Of a stretch of 64,000 bases of DNA, positions 1 through 8,275 are shown piece by piece. This stretch comes from Rhizobium giardinii bv. giardinii H152 (GTDB lineage: Bacteria > Pseudomonadota > Alphaproteobacteria > Rhizobiales > Rhizobiaceae). The number at the start of each line of letters is the position of its first letter. Position 1 is the first letter of the stretch. A model generated the notes under the pieces. That model saw nothing but the letters and a program-made list of their open reading frames with translations, had not been told where the DNA came from and did not search any database. A program made the translations under genes and the position numbers. The stretch lies in the NCBI RefSeq assembly GCF_000379605.1, contig NZ_KB902602.1, positions 62,001 through 126,000 on the forward strand, written 5' to 3'.

Positions 1-149
1 TGGAGCATGACATGGCGGCTAGCTGACGAAGCAGGCAGCAACATGGCTCGCAATGTCGGGTAGAGAAACGGACCTGAGCTTATGTCAACTTGCCCGAACA
101 CGGCGTCGGAGTGCATACGGTTGCACCCCACGGTTTCAAGGGATCGGTT

Positions 150-265
150 CCGGCAGAGGGTGAAATGAACCTATGCCTCCGCAACTCCGTGCTCGGCGCA
201 AGATCTTTCAGCCAACGCGCGGCCAAACCCGATCAACCAGCACCCGCGTGCCGCCGGCGGCTGTC
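150..265 (-). pseudogene. DUF488 family remnant
   Basis: On the minus strand one frame reads GTRVLVDRVWPR and, after a short gap and a frame change, another reads WLKDLAPSTELRR. In DUF488 proteins these two blocks are separated by roughly a dozen residues, so an internal deletion with frameshift is the simplest reading. No start, stop or continuous frame could be defined. The scrap lies just downstream of the VKOR/SPW gene on the same strand. The family assignment is from memory of its motifs and is tentative. Confidence 0.4.
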
Positions 266-364
266 GGGCGCTTTGCCCGTTTTCAGCCTTTGCGGTTTCG
301 CTGCATATTTTTCACTCATCGATCGCGCTCTCACACCATCCGGTCTGCAAAACCACTCCATTGT

Positions 365-1075
365 TCAAACGATCGCACGATCCCAGCCGCCATAGTGTTC
401 CTGGCTGCGTTTGCCGCGCGGTAGGCTCAGCCCGATCAAGACGAGACCAGCGGCAACATAGCCTGCGGTTCCGGCGCCATTTGCGCCCTCGAGCAGGAAC
501 GGCGACAACGCGATCCAGGCACCGAACGCAACGTTCAGCAAGCGAACGGAGCGGGCGACTTCGGCCATCGCTGTGACGGCGACCAGGATCACGATACAAC
601 CGGAGATATGGTCACTGAAATAGAGCGGAGTCTCTGTACCGAGAACGAGCGGAGTGACCATCAGAACGCCGCCGAGCGCCGCGCTGGCGACCAACGTCCA
701 TGGAAAATTGACTCCGCCGGTGACGAACTCGCGCAGGATTTCGGCAACAGGGCGATCGAGATCGGTTGTGGGCGTCTGGTTCTCCGAGAGCGCCGGGCCA
801 CCGCACCAGAAGGTCCGCCAGAACGGTTCTCCCGCCTTCGTGGCGCGATATAGAAACTGGCAACTCGCGAGTACCTCGTCGATCGAAAAGGGAACCATCA
901 CAATCGTGACGGCGGTCTGCACGATGCAGAGCGTGCAAAGCGCTCCTATCATCGGCGGTTGGATGATGATGAAACTGACGCTGACGACGCCGAGCGGGAT
1001 GATCAACAGGCCAAAAAGCAACACCATCCATGGCATGGTGCGCCAGCGCCGGCGATCACCGATCGCGCCTGCCAA
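365..1075 (-). CDS. N-terminally truncated vitamin K epoxide reductase / SPW-repeat membrane protein
   Basis: The 236-residue product is mostly hydrophobic. Residues 16-60 contain the CTLC redox motif (C47, C50) at the start of a membrane helix, as in VKOR-family proteins that re-oxidise periplasmic thiol oxidoreductases. The C-terminal half (about 125-225) has four helices with the block NVAFGAWIALSPFLL, typical of SPW-repeat proteins. Rhizobial homologues have an additional N-terminal part ending in a sequence like the AGAIGDRRRWRTMPW seen here. In this window that part is missing: the frame starts at a TTG, and the in-frame codons upstream are unrelated and reach a stop at about 1115. The protein therefore lacks its first helices and is probably inactive. 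Family call is good; function of this copy is doubtful. Confidence 0.65.
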   Translation of the reverse strand: MAGAIGDRRRWRTMPWMVLLFGLLIIPLGVVSVSFIIIQPPMIGALCTLCIVQTAVTIVMVPFSIDEVLASCQFLYRATKAGEPFWRTFWCGGPALSENQTPTTDLDRPVAEILREFVTGGVNFPWTLVASAALGGVLMVTPLVLGTETPLYFSDHISGCIVILVAVTAMAEVARSVRLLNVAFGAWIALSPFLLEGANGAGTAGYVAAGLVLIGLSLPRGKRSQEHYGGWDRAIV

Positions 1076-1117
1076 AAAGAAGTGAAAAAAATATCGGCAC
1101 CGACAGAGCGAATTTCA

Positions 1118-1879
1118 AGGCTTCCAAAACTTACCGTACCTTACCTTGGGGTTCTCTGACGCTCGTGAAAGCAAGCCAATTTCGACGCCGGGATGCTGGC
1201 CGCGCTTTTCCTGGGCGCCCTTGAAAACTGAGAGGCTCATGGTCGGAGAAAGGCGATTCCGAAAGCGCTTTCTCCTGGGATTGCTAGGCCTCGAGAAGGA
1301 AAAGCTGGCGGCGGCGATTGCGGCAGAAGCGAACTTGATACCTGCTGCCGCTACCAACCGAGTAGACAGGTTGAGTGGTTTTCGGTCGGTCGACTGGGTC
1401 GCGGGCGCTGTTCTCGTACTCGCGACCCTCGTCGTCGGAGATTGGCCAAAGCCTGAGGCAAGGTAAGTCTGGTCCCGATTGCGCGCTGTCCATCTCGGAC
1501 CGCGCTCCACTTCGATGGGCGCTCGCCGGCTCTCTCCACAGCTACTGTGGGGCCGATCGACGTGTCACTCCGCGCCTTGATGGTGTTCCGCGGCTTCGAC
1601 ATGCACGCCACCCTTCGTCGCGAGGTAGATTCCACTCCGCCTATGGCGGAGCGAAGCAGGCGGAAGCCTGAACGCGCTTTCCCGTTGCGCAGAAGTGAAG
1701 GCCGGGGCCATCGCCAGGTACGCCCGCATCCGGTAGTAGGGTGACGCACGGCCTTCGCGGACCGTTCAACGGCTGGAACGTGTTGTCGTAAAGCCTGTTC
1801 GCGCTGGCCTTAAATGCTGGACGTTTTCGTCCGCTTTTTAAAGGTTCGATCGCTGTCGTCACTTTCGGCAAAGGGGCGA
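1118..1879. other. gene-poor stretch, no supported gene
   Basis: Open frames here are short, exist on both strands at once, and show no recognisable domain or ribosome binding site. The stretch lies between the 5' cut of the VKOR/SPW gene and the NAD(P)-binding remnant, so it is probably eroded coding DNA. I see no repeat or structured element that explains it. Confidence 0.5.
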
Positions 1880-1999
1880 ACAGCTCCGAATAACCCCGGC
1901 TTATGGCCTAGCTGACGATTTGGCGGCCGGTCGGCCCGGTGGCGCCGAGGACCAGGATCTTTGGCGCGTCGGAGATGTGTCAGTGATGGTGGTGGTCAT
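1880..1999 (-). pseudogene. N-terminal remnant of NAD(P)-binding (NmrA/epimerase-like) protein
   Basis: An ATG at 1999 (minus strand), preceded by a GAGAGGACT stretch, begins a frame reading MTTTITDTSP. After a one-base shift the next frame reads APKILVLGATGPTGRQIV, with the dinucleotide-binding GATGPTG loop of NmrA/SDR-type proteins. It then meets a TAG stop, and downstream similarity is lost. What remains is the first beta-alpha unit of a Rossmann enzyme with one frameshift and one stop. It sits downstream of the DUF1857 gene and the intact NmrA-type gene on the same strand, so it may be the third member of a former operon. Confidence 0.6.
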
Positions 2000-2068
2000 G
2001 ATTTTCAGTCCTCTCGAAAGGCAGGGCGCCTCTCAAGAGGCCGCCCGGCTGGGTTTGGGTCGTGGTGA

Positions 2069-2542
2069 TCAGAGCCTGCCCTCTGCGAGCAGTTCGCGGG
2101 TCCGTTTCAGCGTCGACAGCAGGGCCGATTTGTAGCCCTTGTCGCTGTCGAACCGGGTCTGCTCCGCCTGTTCTTCGGGCCCGTTTGGCTCTTTGCCGCG
2201 CAGGCCGAGGTAGCAGTAGAATTTCAGCTGCAGTCCGCCGGCTTCGTCCTCGAATAGCTCGTTGATGATGGCGCCCTCGCGGGGACCGGTTGCTTGGAAG
2301 AAGGTGAGCTTGCTCTGCGGCTCAAGGGAGACGATTTCACTGATATCAGCACCGGCGATGGTGACTTCGCGCACAAAGTGGGTTGCGCTTTCCTCCACGA
2401 CATCGCAGCGCGTGCAGAGGCCGGGTGGAAGAAACAGGCGCGCGTCGCGCGCTTTCAGCTCCAGGCCCTTCCAGGCCTGATCCCGGGTGAGCTTCGTTTC
2501 GCCTTCCGGATTCACTGAGACGGTAGCTGTCGAATAGATCAT
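2069..2542 (-). CDS. DUF1857 / SRPBCC (START-like) family protein
   Basis: The 157-residue protein starts MIYSTATVSVNPEGETKLT and matches the DUF1857 (AtaL-like) pattern: a START/Bet v1-like fold with no signal peptide and no membrane segment. Characteristic features are the early KLTRDQAWKGLELKARDA block and a mid-protein strand pair around residues 60-110. Members are small cytoplasmic ligand-binding or helper proteins, often found beside oxidoreductases. Substrate is not known. The ATG at 2542 has a GGAACAT-type upstream sequence and lies 22 bp after the stop of the NmrA-type gene, so the two are probably co-transcribed. Confidence 0.75.
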   Translation of the reverse strand: MIYSTATVSVNPEGETKLTRDQAWKGLELKARDARLFLPPGLCTRCDVVEESATHFVREVTIAGADISEIVSLEPQSKLTFFQATGPREGAIINELFEDEAGGLQLKFYCYLGLRGKEPNGPEEQAEQTRFDSDKGYKSALLSTLKRTRELLAEGRL

Positions 2543-2564
2543 GACGATGTTCCTTGCGCGTGGC

Positions 2565-3425
2565 TCAGGCAGAGGCTGAGGCGAAGTTGCGATAGGAGCG
2601 GAGCGGACGGTCCAGAAGCGCAGTCAGGCGCTCGACATCGCCGGCCTCAGGCAGCATGCCCTCGGTGAGGAACCGTTCGCCCATCATGCGCATGTCGTAA
2701 GCCATCCAAGGAGGCATGAACTGCTTGAGGTTCCGCTCAAAGGCTGCCGTATCACCGCCGCCATAGTTGATCTGGCGGGCAAGAACGTCCGACCAGATGG
2801 CGGCGATAGCCGTTCCGGTGAGGGTGTCGGGGCCGACAAGGTTGATGCGGGTGATCGGGAGCGCGTGTGCAGCCTGTTCGCGGCGCAGCAGCTCAAGGGC
2901 AGCGATCTCGGCGATATCGCGCACGTCGATCATGGCGAGGCCGTTGTTGCCGATCGGCATCGGGTAGACACCGTAGCCGGTGATGGCTTCCTTGACCATC
3001 AGATCGTTCTGGATGAAGTAGGCGGGGCGCAGGATAGTCGCGTGCATGCCCATCTGCTCGATCATCCGCTCGACGCCGAACTTGCCGGCAAAGTGCGGGA
3101 CGTTGACGTAGATGTCGGAGTGAATGACCGACAGGTAGACGATGCGTTCGATACCGGCGGCGCGGGCAACATTGAGCGCGATCAGAGCTTGGGTGAATTC
3201 GTCGGATACGACGGCGTTCAGCAGGAATAGCGTCGAGACGCCGTCGAAGGCTGTACGGAGGGAGTCGACATCGAGAAAGTCACCTTTTACGACGGCAACG
3301 CCTGCCGGGAAATCGGCCTTGGAAGGATCGCGAACAAGAGCGCGGACATCTGCGCCGCGGTTGACGAGGTGCTGAATAACCTGGCCGCCGATATTGCCTG
3401 TGGCACCGGTAACGAGAATGGTCAT
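2565..3425 (-). CDS. NmrA-like NAD(P)-binding oxidoreductase
   Basis: The product has 286 residues starting MTILVTGATGNIGGQ. An in-frame extension of 36 codons exists upstream, but the ATG at 3425 has a clear AGGAG ribosome site and places the TGATGNIG dinucleotide loop at the N-terminus, as in the family. The fold is an atypical short-chain Rossmann protein (NmrA/NADPH:quinone-reductase 2-like). These enzymes reduce quinones or small electrophiles, or act as redox sensors; they usually lack a Tyr-Lys active site and none is obvious here. It is divergent from a LysR regulator 110 bp away, a common arrangement in which the regulator controls the reductase in response to an electrophile. Substrate unknown. 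Confidence 0.85.
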   Translation of the reverse strand: MTILVTGATGNIGGQVIQHLVNRGADVRALVRDPSKADFPAGVAVVKGDFLDVDSLRTAFDGVSTLFLLNAVVSDEFTQALIALNVARAAGIERIVYLSVIHSDIYVNVPHFAGKFGVERMIEQMGMHATILRPAYFIQNDLMVKEAITGYGVYPMPIGNNGLAMIDVRDIAEIAALELLRREQAAHALPITRINLVGPDTLTGTAIAAIWSDVLARQINYGGGDTAAFERNLKQFMPPWMAYDMRMMGERFLTEGMLPEAGDVERLTALLDRPLRSYRNFASASA

Positions 3426-3535
3426 GGGAGTATCTCCTGGTTGTTTAGTTTCGCTTGACACCCGGAATATGGATGGTTCATTGATGGCCCGATAGATCGT
3501 CAATCTGGACACACCGTCCCATAGGTGGAACACTC

Positions 3536-4426
3536 ATGGACCTCCTCGCTCTTGCCGATTTCAACCTTGTTGCGCGCCATGGTGGCTTCGGCAAAGCTTC
3601 AAGGGCAACCGGTCGACCGAAAGCGACCTTGTCCCGGAGAGTCGCGGAGTTGGAGGCTGCTCTCGACCTGCGGCTTTTCGAACGGGGCGCGCGGAACTTA
3701 AAGCTCACCGAAGAGGGAAGAGCGCTCTATGAGCGAACGGGCACTTTGCTCGCCGAACTGGACGAGACGGCTTCCGCGATAGCCTCCGGTGGACAGATCC
3801 CCAAAGGAAGATTGCGTATCAGTGCGCCTCTGCTTTTTTCACATACAGCGATGGGCAGAATTGCTGCGGAATTTGCGCTCAGGTATCCGCAGGTGAGGCT
3901 GGAAGTCTCGACGGAGGACCGGCCCGTGGACATGATTGAGGAGGGCTACGATCTGGTGATCAGGGTCAATCCGGATCCTGACGAAAGTCTGGTTGGACGT
4001 GCATTCCTCCGTGACCGCCTTGTTGTTGTGGCAAGTCCTGAACTTGCGCGTGAACCCGGTGACAGCGCCGCTCCCGGCGTAGTGCGTGATGCGAGTGATC
4101 GCCAGACCTGGCAAGTTAGGACATCAGCTGGCCGAAAGGCGATTGCAATCGAGCCAGTCCTCACCCTGTCGACGCTCATCATGGTCCGGGATGCCGTGCG
4201 AGCCGGCGTCGGGGCAGCACGTCTGCCCATCTCCTTAGTGGCACACGACCTGGCGGATGGGACACTGGTGAACTGGGGAGACATCGACGGCCCCGAGATC
4301 GCGCTGTGGACACTCTACCCATCACGCCGGCTGCTCAGCGCTCGCGTGTCGGCGTTTCTGGATTTTCTAAGACAGGCCTTTCCAAATGGGACGCCAGATG
4401 AACTGGCGGCTTATATCGGCAGGTGA
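3536..4426 (+). CDS. LysR family transcriptional regulator
   Basis: 296 residues. The N-terminal winged HTH (about 4-62) reads FNLVARHGGFGKASRATG and continues to a LFERG block typical of LysR regulators. The C-terminal two-lobed effector domain runs from about 90 to the end. The ATG at 3536 follows a GGTGGA site. The gene is divergent from the NmrA-type oxidoreductase, so it likely activates or represses that gene and the DUF1857 gene behind it, as well as itself. The effector cannot be read from sequence. The 3' end is followed immediately by mobile-element debris. Confidence 0.88.
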   Translation: MDLLALADFNLVARHGGFGKASRATGRPKATLSRRVAELEAALDLRLFERGARNLKLTEEGRALYERTGTLLAELDETASAIASGGQIPKGRLRISAPLLFSHTAMGRIAAEFALRYPQVRLEVSTEDRPVDMIEEGYDLVIRVNPDPDESLVGRAFLRDRLVVVASPELAREPGDSAAPGVVRDASDRQTWQVRTSAGRKAIAIEPVLTLSTLIMVRDAVRAGVGAARLPISLVAHDLADGTLVNWGDIDGPEIALWTLYPSRRLLSARVSAFLDFLRQAFPNGTPDELAAYIGR

Positions 4427-4550
4427 AAAATCAGAAACCGCTCTGCCCACGCTTTGGCAGAGTGACCCGTTATCCAGCAGCGGTCGATCGCGTAAAGGCC
4501 CAAGGGACGTCTCCGCACGCCAACTCAACACGACGCTGGAACGCACTGGC

Positions 4551-4800
4551 GCACAGTGTGCGGCTTCGAGGTCGATCATAGCACGATAAACCGCTCGGGC
4601 TGAGCTATGCGCCGATGAGCGAGAAGCGCCTTCGCCAGTTTCGCCGGGCGCATTGCGGATCGATACCGATTAACGAGACCTATTTTAAGATCCGCGGCAA
4701 ATGGCGCTGTCTGTACCGAGCCATCGACAAGCATGGCGATCCGGTGGATTTCCTGCTGACGGCGAAGCTCGCCCGCGACAAGCGGACTTCAGCTTCTGGT
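4551..4800 (+). pseudogene. IS6-family transposase remnant
   Basis: Two blocks of an IS6/IS26-type DDE transposase survive. The first reads FEVDHSTINR. After a frameshift and a stop the second reads LRQFRRAHCGSIPINETYF and then the part ending YRAIDKHGDPVDFLLTAK, which contains the first catalytic Asp/Glu region of the family, although the expected Asp of the DET motif is replaced (NETY). The 5' helix-turn-helix part and the last DDE residue are missing. No terminal inverted repeats were found. This is an inactive scar. Confidence 0.7.
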
Positions 4801-5319
4801 GAGGCCCCGGCGAATGGAGGGCGATCGAAACGCTCCATCGCACGCCGCCAAATTTTGCTCAAGCGCAGTCCGCGCCCAAGAAGCCCACAGATCCGTTGGG
4901 GGTAACCATATCCACCCGCTTGCTACGTCGCCAACGACCTCCGCCTTTCCAGCCGCGGCGCATGCGGCAGTCAGCAAACATATGTATGCGGCCCTTTTCT
5001 CATGATCCCGTTCGGTCTGCATACGTCGCAGCAGCTCCGGTGCATCCCAGCCGACAAGAGCCATTAACCCGGCGAGGCTGCCGGATTCGACAACATGCTC
5101 ATACAACCAGTCGAATTTCTTGCCTCGCAAGATCTGGACTTTCCCAAAGGTCTCCTCAGGCATGAGGACGCCCAGGAAGGCACTGGGGAACGCTTCCACG
5201 ATCGCGACATCGCCAAAGACAGCGCTCGCGAACGAAGGTGCCGATGTCAAATGCTTGATCTGCTCCGCGGTTTCGAGCGCAGCTCGCTTCAATTGTAAGC
5301 CGGTGCCGAAATGGCTCAA
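4789..5319 (-). CDS. DUF429-like protein, C-terminal part
   Basis: 176 residues. The segments VEAFPSAFLGVLMPEE (about 40-55), KKFDWLYEHVV, ERDHEKRAAYICLLTAA and GWIWLPPTDLW resemble the C-terminal half of DUF429 proteins, predicted RNase-H-fold nucleases of unknown role. The N-terminal catalytic half expected upstream is missing, and no continuous frame extends past the ATG at 5319. The 3' end overlaps the IS6 remnant, so the last about 20 residues are probably foreign. It is best read as a truncated gene bordering an insertion scar. The family assignment is by motif memory only. Confidence 0.5.
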   Translation of the reverse strand: MSHFGTGLQLKRAALETAEQIKHLTSAPSFASAVFGDVAIVEAFPSAFLGVLMPEETFGKVQILRGKKFDWLYEHVVESGSLAGLMALVGWDAPELLRRMQTERDHEKRAAYICLLTAACAAAGKAEVVGDVASGWIWLPPTDLWASWARTALEQNLAACDGAFRSPSIRRGLTRS

Positions 5320-5477
5320 ACCTGGCTTGCATCGCTTTGGCCCAACAATTTTTGATTGTTAGCAAGTGCTCATTGAGGAATGATATCGACCGCCTGATTT
5401 ATGGCTGTTCGGCAGGCGCTGGAAGGATTCGGCCTCTTCCGATTGGAAGGGGCCACTTTCTCGCGGTGCGGCGCTTG

Positions 5478-6101
5478 ATGTCCTTTTTCAAGTTGCCCCA
5501 CATACAGGAGGTTGGCGTGTCGAGTTCGCTATTCGTGAAACCTGTTTACGTCCGCGATAACCACGTCTTCGAGGAAATCCGCGGCTTAGACGATGCCATT
5601 GCTTTCCTTGAATCCTGGTCTGACGAAAAGCAGGATTTAGCTTATGACGTCGTCCTAACGGCATTGTATTCAGCCGCACGCGGGGAGCTCCCGATTAGGA
5701 CCGTAGAGGTTGATTTTCACCGCCTCATAAAGCGCGCTGGAATGATCGCTGAGGCTGAGGAGGTCTCGGCTCTGATCGCGGCTGTTCGTTCGAACTGCCG
5801 CGGGCTTAGTATCGAACGTCGGCGAACCGCGGTGTTCTTGCAGTCGGATTCAGGACTGCCCTTCCTCCGGCCGCACTGCGGCTCCATGGCACAAGGCTCA
5901 TGCCCATGTGTCATGTCAGTCGCGCAGATGCCGGCAATCCTCCTACAGCGTGCGTACGGCCACGTCGGCGTCGCCATCCTGATGTTGAACTCAACCTCCG
6001 CGGAAGATGGAGCGGGTTCATCGGGTAATGATACTTTGAGCGCGCGAAGCAGCTCTCCTCGCCACCGCCCATGGACCAGCGGACGAATGGAACACAATTA
6101 G
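5478..6101 (+). CDS. DUF982-domain protein, probably with altered C-terminus
   Basis: Residues about 15-90 from the ATG at 5478 (FVKPVYVRDNHVF, IAFLESWSDEK, VVLTALYSAARGEL) match DUF982, a roughly 80-90 residue domain found almost only in Rhizobiales, of unknown function. A GTG at 5518 just before SSSLFVKP is an alternative start. Normal members end soon after the AFxxAAxxAGI helix. Here the frame continues another 110 residues of low-complexity, Arg/Ser-rich sequence with no domain, which suggests loss of the native stop by a frameshift near 5760-5800. The DUF982 part is well supported; the tail is not. Confidence 0.6.
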   Translation: MSFFKLPHIQEVGVSSSLFVKPVYVRDNHVFEEIRGLDDAIAFLESWSDEKQDLAYDVVLTALYSAARGELPIRTVEVDFHRLIKRAGMIAEAEEVSALIAAVRSNCRGLSIERRRTAVFLQSDSGLPFLRPHCGSMAQGSCPCVMSVAQMPAILLQRAYGHVGVAILMLNSTSAEDGAGSSGNDTLSARSSSPRHRPWTSGRMEHN

Positions 6102-6131
6102 ATTGGCGGCTGCAGATGGCGTGCAGGACAG

Positions 6132-6240
6132 TCATGGCGGTCGGGTTTGACAAAAGCGCTCCTTTACGCCCTTGTCGTTCGGGATGTCGAAGAACCACGG
6201 ATTTTCGCGGCGCGGACGAGGACTGACGCAGTGGTTGTCG
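6132..6240 (-). repeat. copy 1 of a repeated gene tail (FFDIPNDKGVKERF)
   Basis: On the minus strand a frame reads RRENPWFFDIPNDKGVKERF and ends at a stop at 6132-6134. A near-identical DNA segment lies on the plus strand at about 12335-12430, where the same peptide ends in WFNLNT. The two copies diverge sharply after the shared block. I do not recognise the family. The stretch around it (6100-6630) holds no other supported gene. Confidence 0.5.
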
Positions 6241-6561
6241 CTGCTGTCGTTCGAGCGATGGTAGCCTTGATCCCGACGTCGGTCTGGTTCGCCGCGAGAC
6301 TCGTCGCGATCACGACGACGTTGGCTTTGTCGAGAAGGGCTTTATCCCGCCACATCGTTCGAAATCCAGCCGCCGAGCATTCACCAGTAGCGTCCAAAGC
6401 GAGAACGATTCGGGCATGTCTGTGAATTTCCCTCAGGCACTCGGGCTTATTCCGGGTGCTGGAAACGATTGTATCTGCCGGCCTAACCGCCACAGCGGAG
6501 GCGAGGGATCTTCCTACGAGCCAGGAGTATAGCGATAATCGGTGCCTTCCAGGTTGCGCTG

Positions 6562-6605
6562 CTTAAATATCACCCAAACGTGCACACCGGCTGTAAAGGA
6601 GGTAT
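6562..6605. repeat. diverged third copy of a leader-like repeat
   Basis: The block beginning CTTAAATATCACCCAAACG aligns with CTTGAATATCAATCCAAAAG at 10552 and ATGAATATCAATCCAAAAG at 14117. It retains the order of an ATATCA core, a GTGCA core, CTGTAA and a GGAGGT or GGGAGT end. On the minus strand this copy reads VHVWVIFK, against LHFWIDI in the other two. Its role is unknown. Confidence 0.45.
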
Positions 6606-6630
6606 GGGATCGCAGGTGAGTACGATCTGG

Positions 6631-6831
6631 TTAGTCGATCAGATTGCGCAGTAAACAGGCCAGTTCGCGTTCATCGGTCATCCCGCCAATAAATGCACAC
6701 CCGAGAACCCGAGCGAGCTCCTCTCCCTGAATGCTATCAGCTCTGATCTCTCGGCGCGCACATTCCTTGCAAAGCACGCGCTTCATCATCGCGGTCGACG
6801 CGTCGCTTATCACGTCGTCATACAGCGACAT
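6631..6831 (-). CDS. small hypothetical protein, downstream member of tandem paralogue pair
   Basis: 66 residues. The core MMKRVLCKECARREI, with a GEELARVLGCAFIGG helix and a TDERELACLLRN end, is paralogous to the product of the gene immediately upstream (6818-7048). Its ATG at 6831 lies inside the last codons of that gene (14-bp overlap), so translation is probably coupled. No signal peptide or membrane segment. Cys residues in CKEC are replaced by SNEC in the paralogue. Function unknown; I do not recognise a named domain. Confidence 0.65.
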   Translation of the reverse strand: MSLYDDVISDASTAMMKRVLCKECARREIRADSIQGEELARVLGCAFIGGMTDERELACLLRNLID

Positions 6832-7048
6832 GGCTAGCCCTTTCTTGAGCCAGCCGATGGTTGCGCACCAAGGAAGTCAATTCGCATTCATCGGTCAAAC
6901 CTCCAAGGAATGCCTGCAGGATCACGCTCGCAAGCTCCCCTCCCTGATCGCTGTCTGGCTTGATTTCTCGGCGCGAACATTCGTTGGAATACACACGTCT
7001 CATCATTGAGAGCGAGACGCTGCCGAAAACCTTTTTCCGTGGGAACAT
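6818..7048 (-). CDS. small hypothetical protein, upstream member of tandem paralogue pair
   Basis: 76 residues from the ATG at 7048, which has a GGGGAGGAG ribosome site; a longer in-frame start at 7081 lacks one. The segment MMRRVYSNECSRREI, the helix GGELASVILQAFLGG and the end TDECELTSLVRN align residue for residue with the next gene downstream. The C-terminal extension HRLAQERASHVAV overlaps the start of that gene in another frame. The pair is a clear local duplication. Function unknown. Confidence 0.68.
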   Translation of the reverse strand: MFPRKKVFGSVSLSMMRRVYSNECSRREIKPDSDQGGELASVILQAFLGGLTDECELTSLVRNHRLAQERASHVAV

Positions 7049-7305
7049 GGCTCCTCCCCATCGGGGCGATTGCGTTCCCAACGTCGGTTGCCCCGTAGAT
7101 GGCCGGCGAGCGTTTATAGTGCGCTTTCCGCAATAGGAGGCAAGAGATTTTTTGTGCTCTCAGGACGGTTCAAAGGGTATGTGAGAAAGGGTTTTAAAAT
7201 TGGTGGGAAGTTCAAGAGGAAGGTTCGGCGTGCAATTGCACTCTGCTTTTGACACGGAGAAGTCCCTCTCAGATCGCCGGATCGGTCGCACAAGGAGAAC
7301 GACCT

Positions 7306-7600
7306 GTGAGCACACCTGTAAATCCCGGCCCGGATGATCCGGGCTCTTTCCGCCCATGCCGCCGATCGAAGTCCCTGACCCGCCCGTCTACGAGCCTGAC
7401 CGACCCTTGGAGAAACCCGCTCCGGATCGCCTTCCCGACGAAGAGCCATTGCCGAATCCGGATGAAAATCCCGCCGCAGCGGCTCGGACCCTCCTTTCAG
7501 TCCTAGCCGACCCGTCGAAGCCGCAGCATCGGCGGACGATGAAACGCGATGACGCGACCGCCGCCATTCAACGGCGATCGCTGATGCGTAGCAGGGAAGA
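7306..7600 (+). pseudogene. frameshifted proline-rich small protein
   Basis: A GTG at 7306 behind AAGGAGAACGACCT opens a frame reading STPVNPGPDDPGSF. One base later the adjacent frame continues PPIEVPDPPVYEPDRPLEKP and then a Pro/Glu/Asp-rich run. Together they make one acidic proline-rich polypeptide of the kind common in rhizobia, interrupted by a one-base deletion near 7352. It could be a real mutation or a sequencing error. The 3' end is unclear because the open frame would run into the convergent CHRD gene. Confidence 0.45.
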
Positions 7601-7602
7601 TT

Positions 7603-8040
7603 CTATTGCGCCTTCATCACCTGGCCGCGGATTTCCCCATCGGGGTTGGCGGCAGTATGCAAGTTCAGATACCAGCGACCTTCGGTCAGGTCTTTAGCTT
7701 GGGCGTCGTCCAGAGTGGCGGAACCCTTCGCCAGTGCCGACATGTCGATCGGCACGACCGGTGGTGCGTTCACCCCAACCGCGGCCGGTCCGTGGAAATG
7801 GGCCGCGGTGACGTCGCCGCTCAATCCGGTATGCTCGACGGTCCAGGAGAGATTTTTACTTGCAGAATCGTAGGTGATGTCCGCTGTGCCGGTGGCACTG
7901 GTCTGCACCGGCGGCACCTCCGTGCTCCCCTTGAGGTCGGCCTTGAACTTCATCTCCTCGGCAAACCCGGGTGCTCCCACTGCGAGAAACCCCACAAGGG
8001 CGAGGGCACCGATCCCGACTTTAAAAGCGCTCGATCGCAT
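7603..8040 (-). CDS. secreted CHRD-domain protein
   Basis: 145 residues. Residues 1-27 form a Sec signal peptide ending in GFAEE. Residues about 30-143 form a single CHRD domain: the start KADLKGSTEVPPVQTSATG, a central AAHFHGPAAVG, and a final WYLNLHTAANPDGEIRGQV are typical. CHRD proteins are periplasmic or extracellular beta-rich proteins of uncertain role, possibly metal binding through the conserved His. The gene is alone on its strand. A possible ECF-sigma promoter lies upstream (8153-8177). Confidence 0.9.
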   Translation of the reverse strand: MRSSAFKVGIGALALVGFLAVGAPGFAEEMKFKADLKGSTEVPPVQTSATGTADITYDSASKNLSWTVEHTGLSGDVTAAHFHGPAAVGVNAPPVVPIDMSALAKGSATLDDAQAKDLTEGRWYLNLHTAANPDGEIRGQVMKAQ

Positions 8041-8152
8041 CTTCCATTCCTCCCGTTCTTTTGCCGCTGGTCCATTTGCTAAATTGTGCTCCGCCAGCAG
8101 GAGCCGTGAGACAGAGCGCGCCGTAACCGACGCGTCACACGTCCGCGTCAGT

Positions 8153-8177
8153 AACTCGCCGACCGCACGAAAGTTCC
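8153..8177 (-). promoter_or_regulatory. possible general-stress ECF sigma (RpoE2/EcfG-type) promoter of the CHRD gene
   Basis: On the minus strand GGAAC (8177-8173) is followed, after 17 bases, by GTT (8155-8153). This fits the GGAAC-N18/19-TT pattern described for rhizobial RpoE2-type promoters. It lies about 115 bp ahead of the CHRD start codon. The match is to a short degenerate consensus, so chance is possible. Confidence 0.4.
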
Positions 8178-8275
8178 GAAAATGGTTGTCTAGGTCCTTT
8201 TATGCAACCAGATAATCAACTCTTGGTTGTATTCGTACTAGTTACGCGAATTGTCAACGCTGGAGGTCACTTGCC

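Noticed and set aside
1146-1466. 106-codon plus-strand frame with a hydrophobic end (WVAGAVLVLATLVVGDW)
   Set aside because: No ribosome site or family, and overlapping frames on the minus strand are as long.
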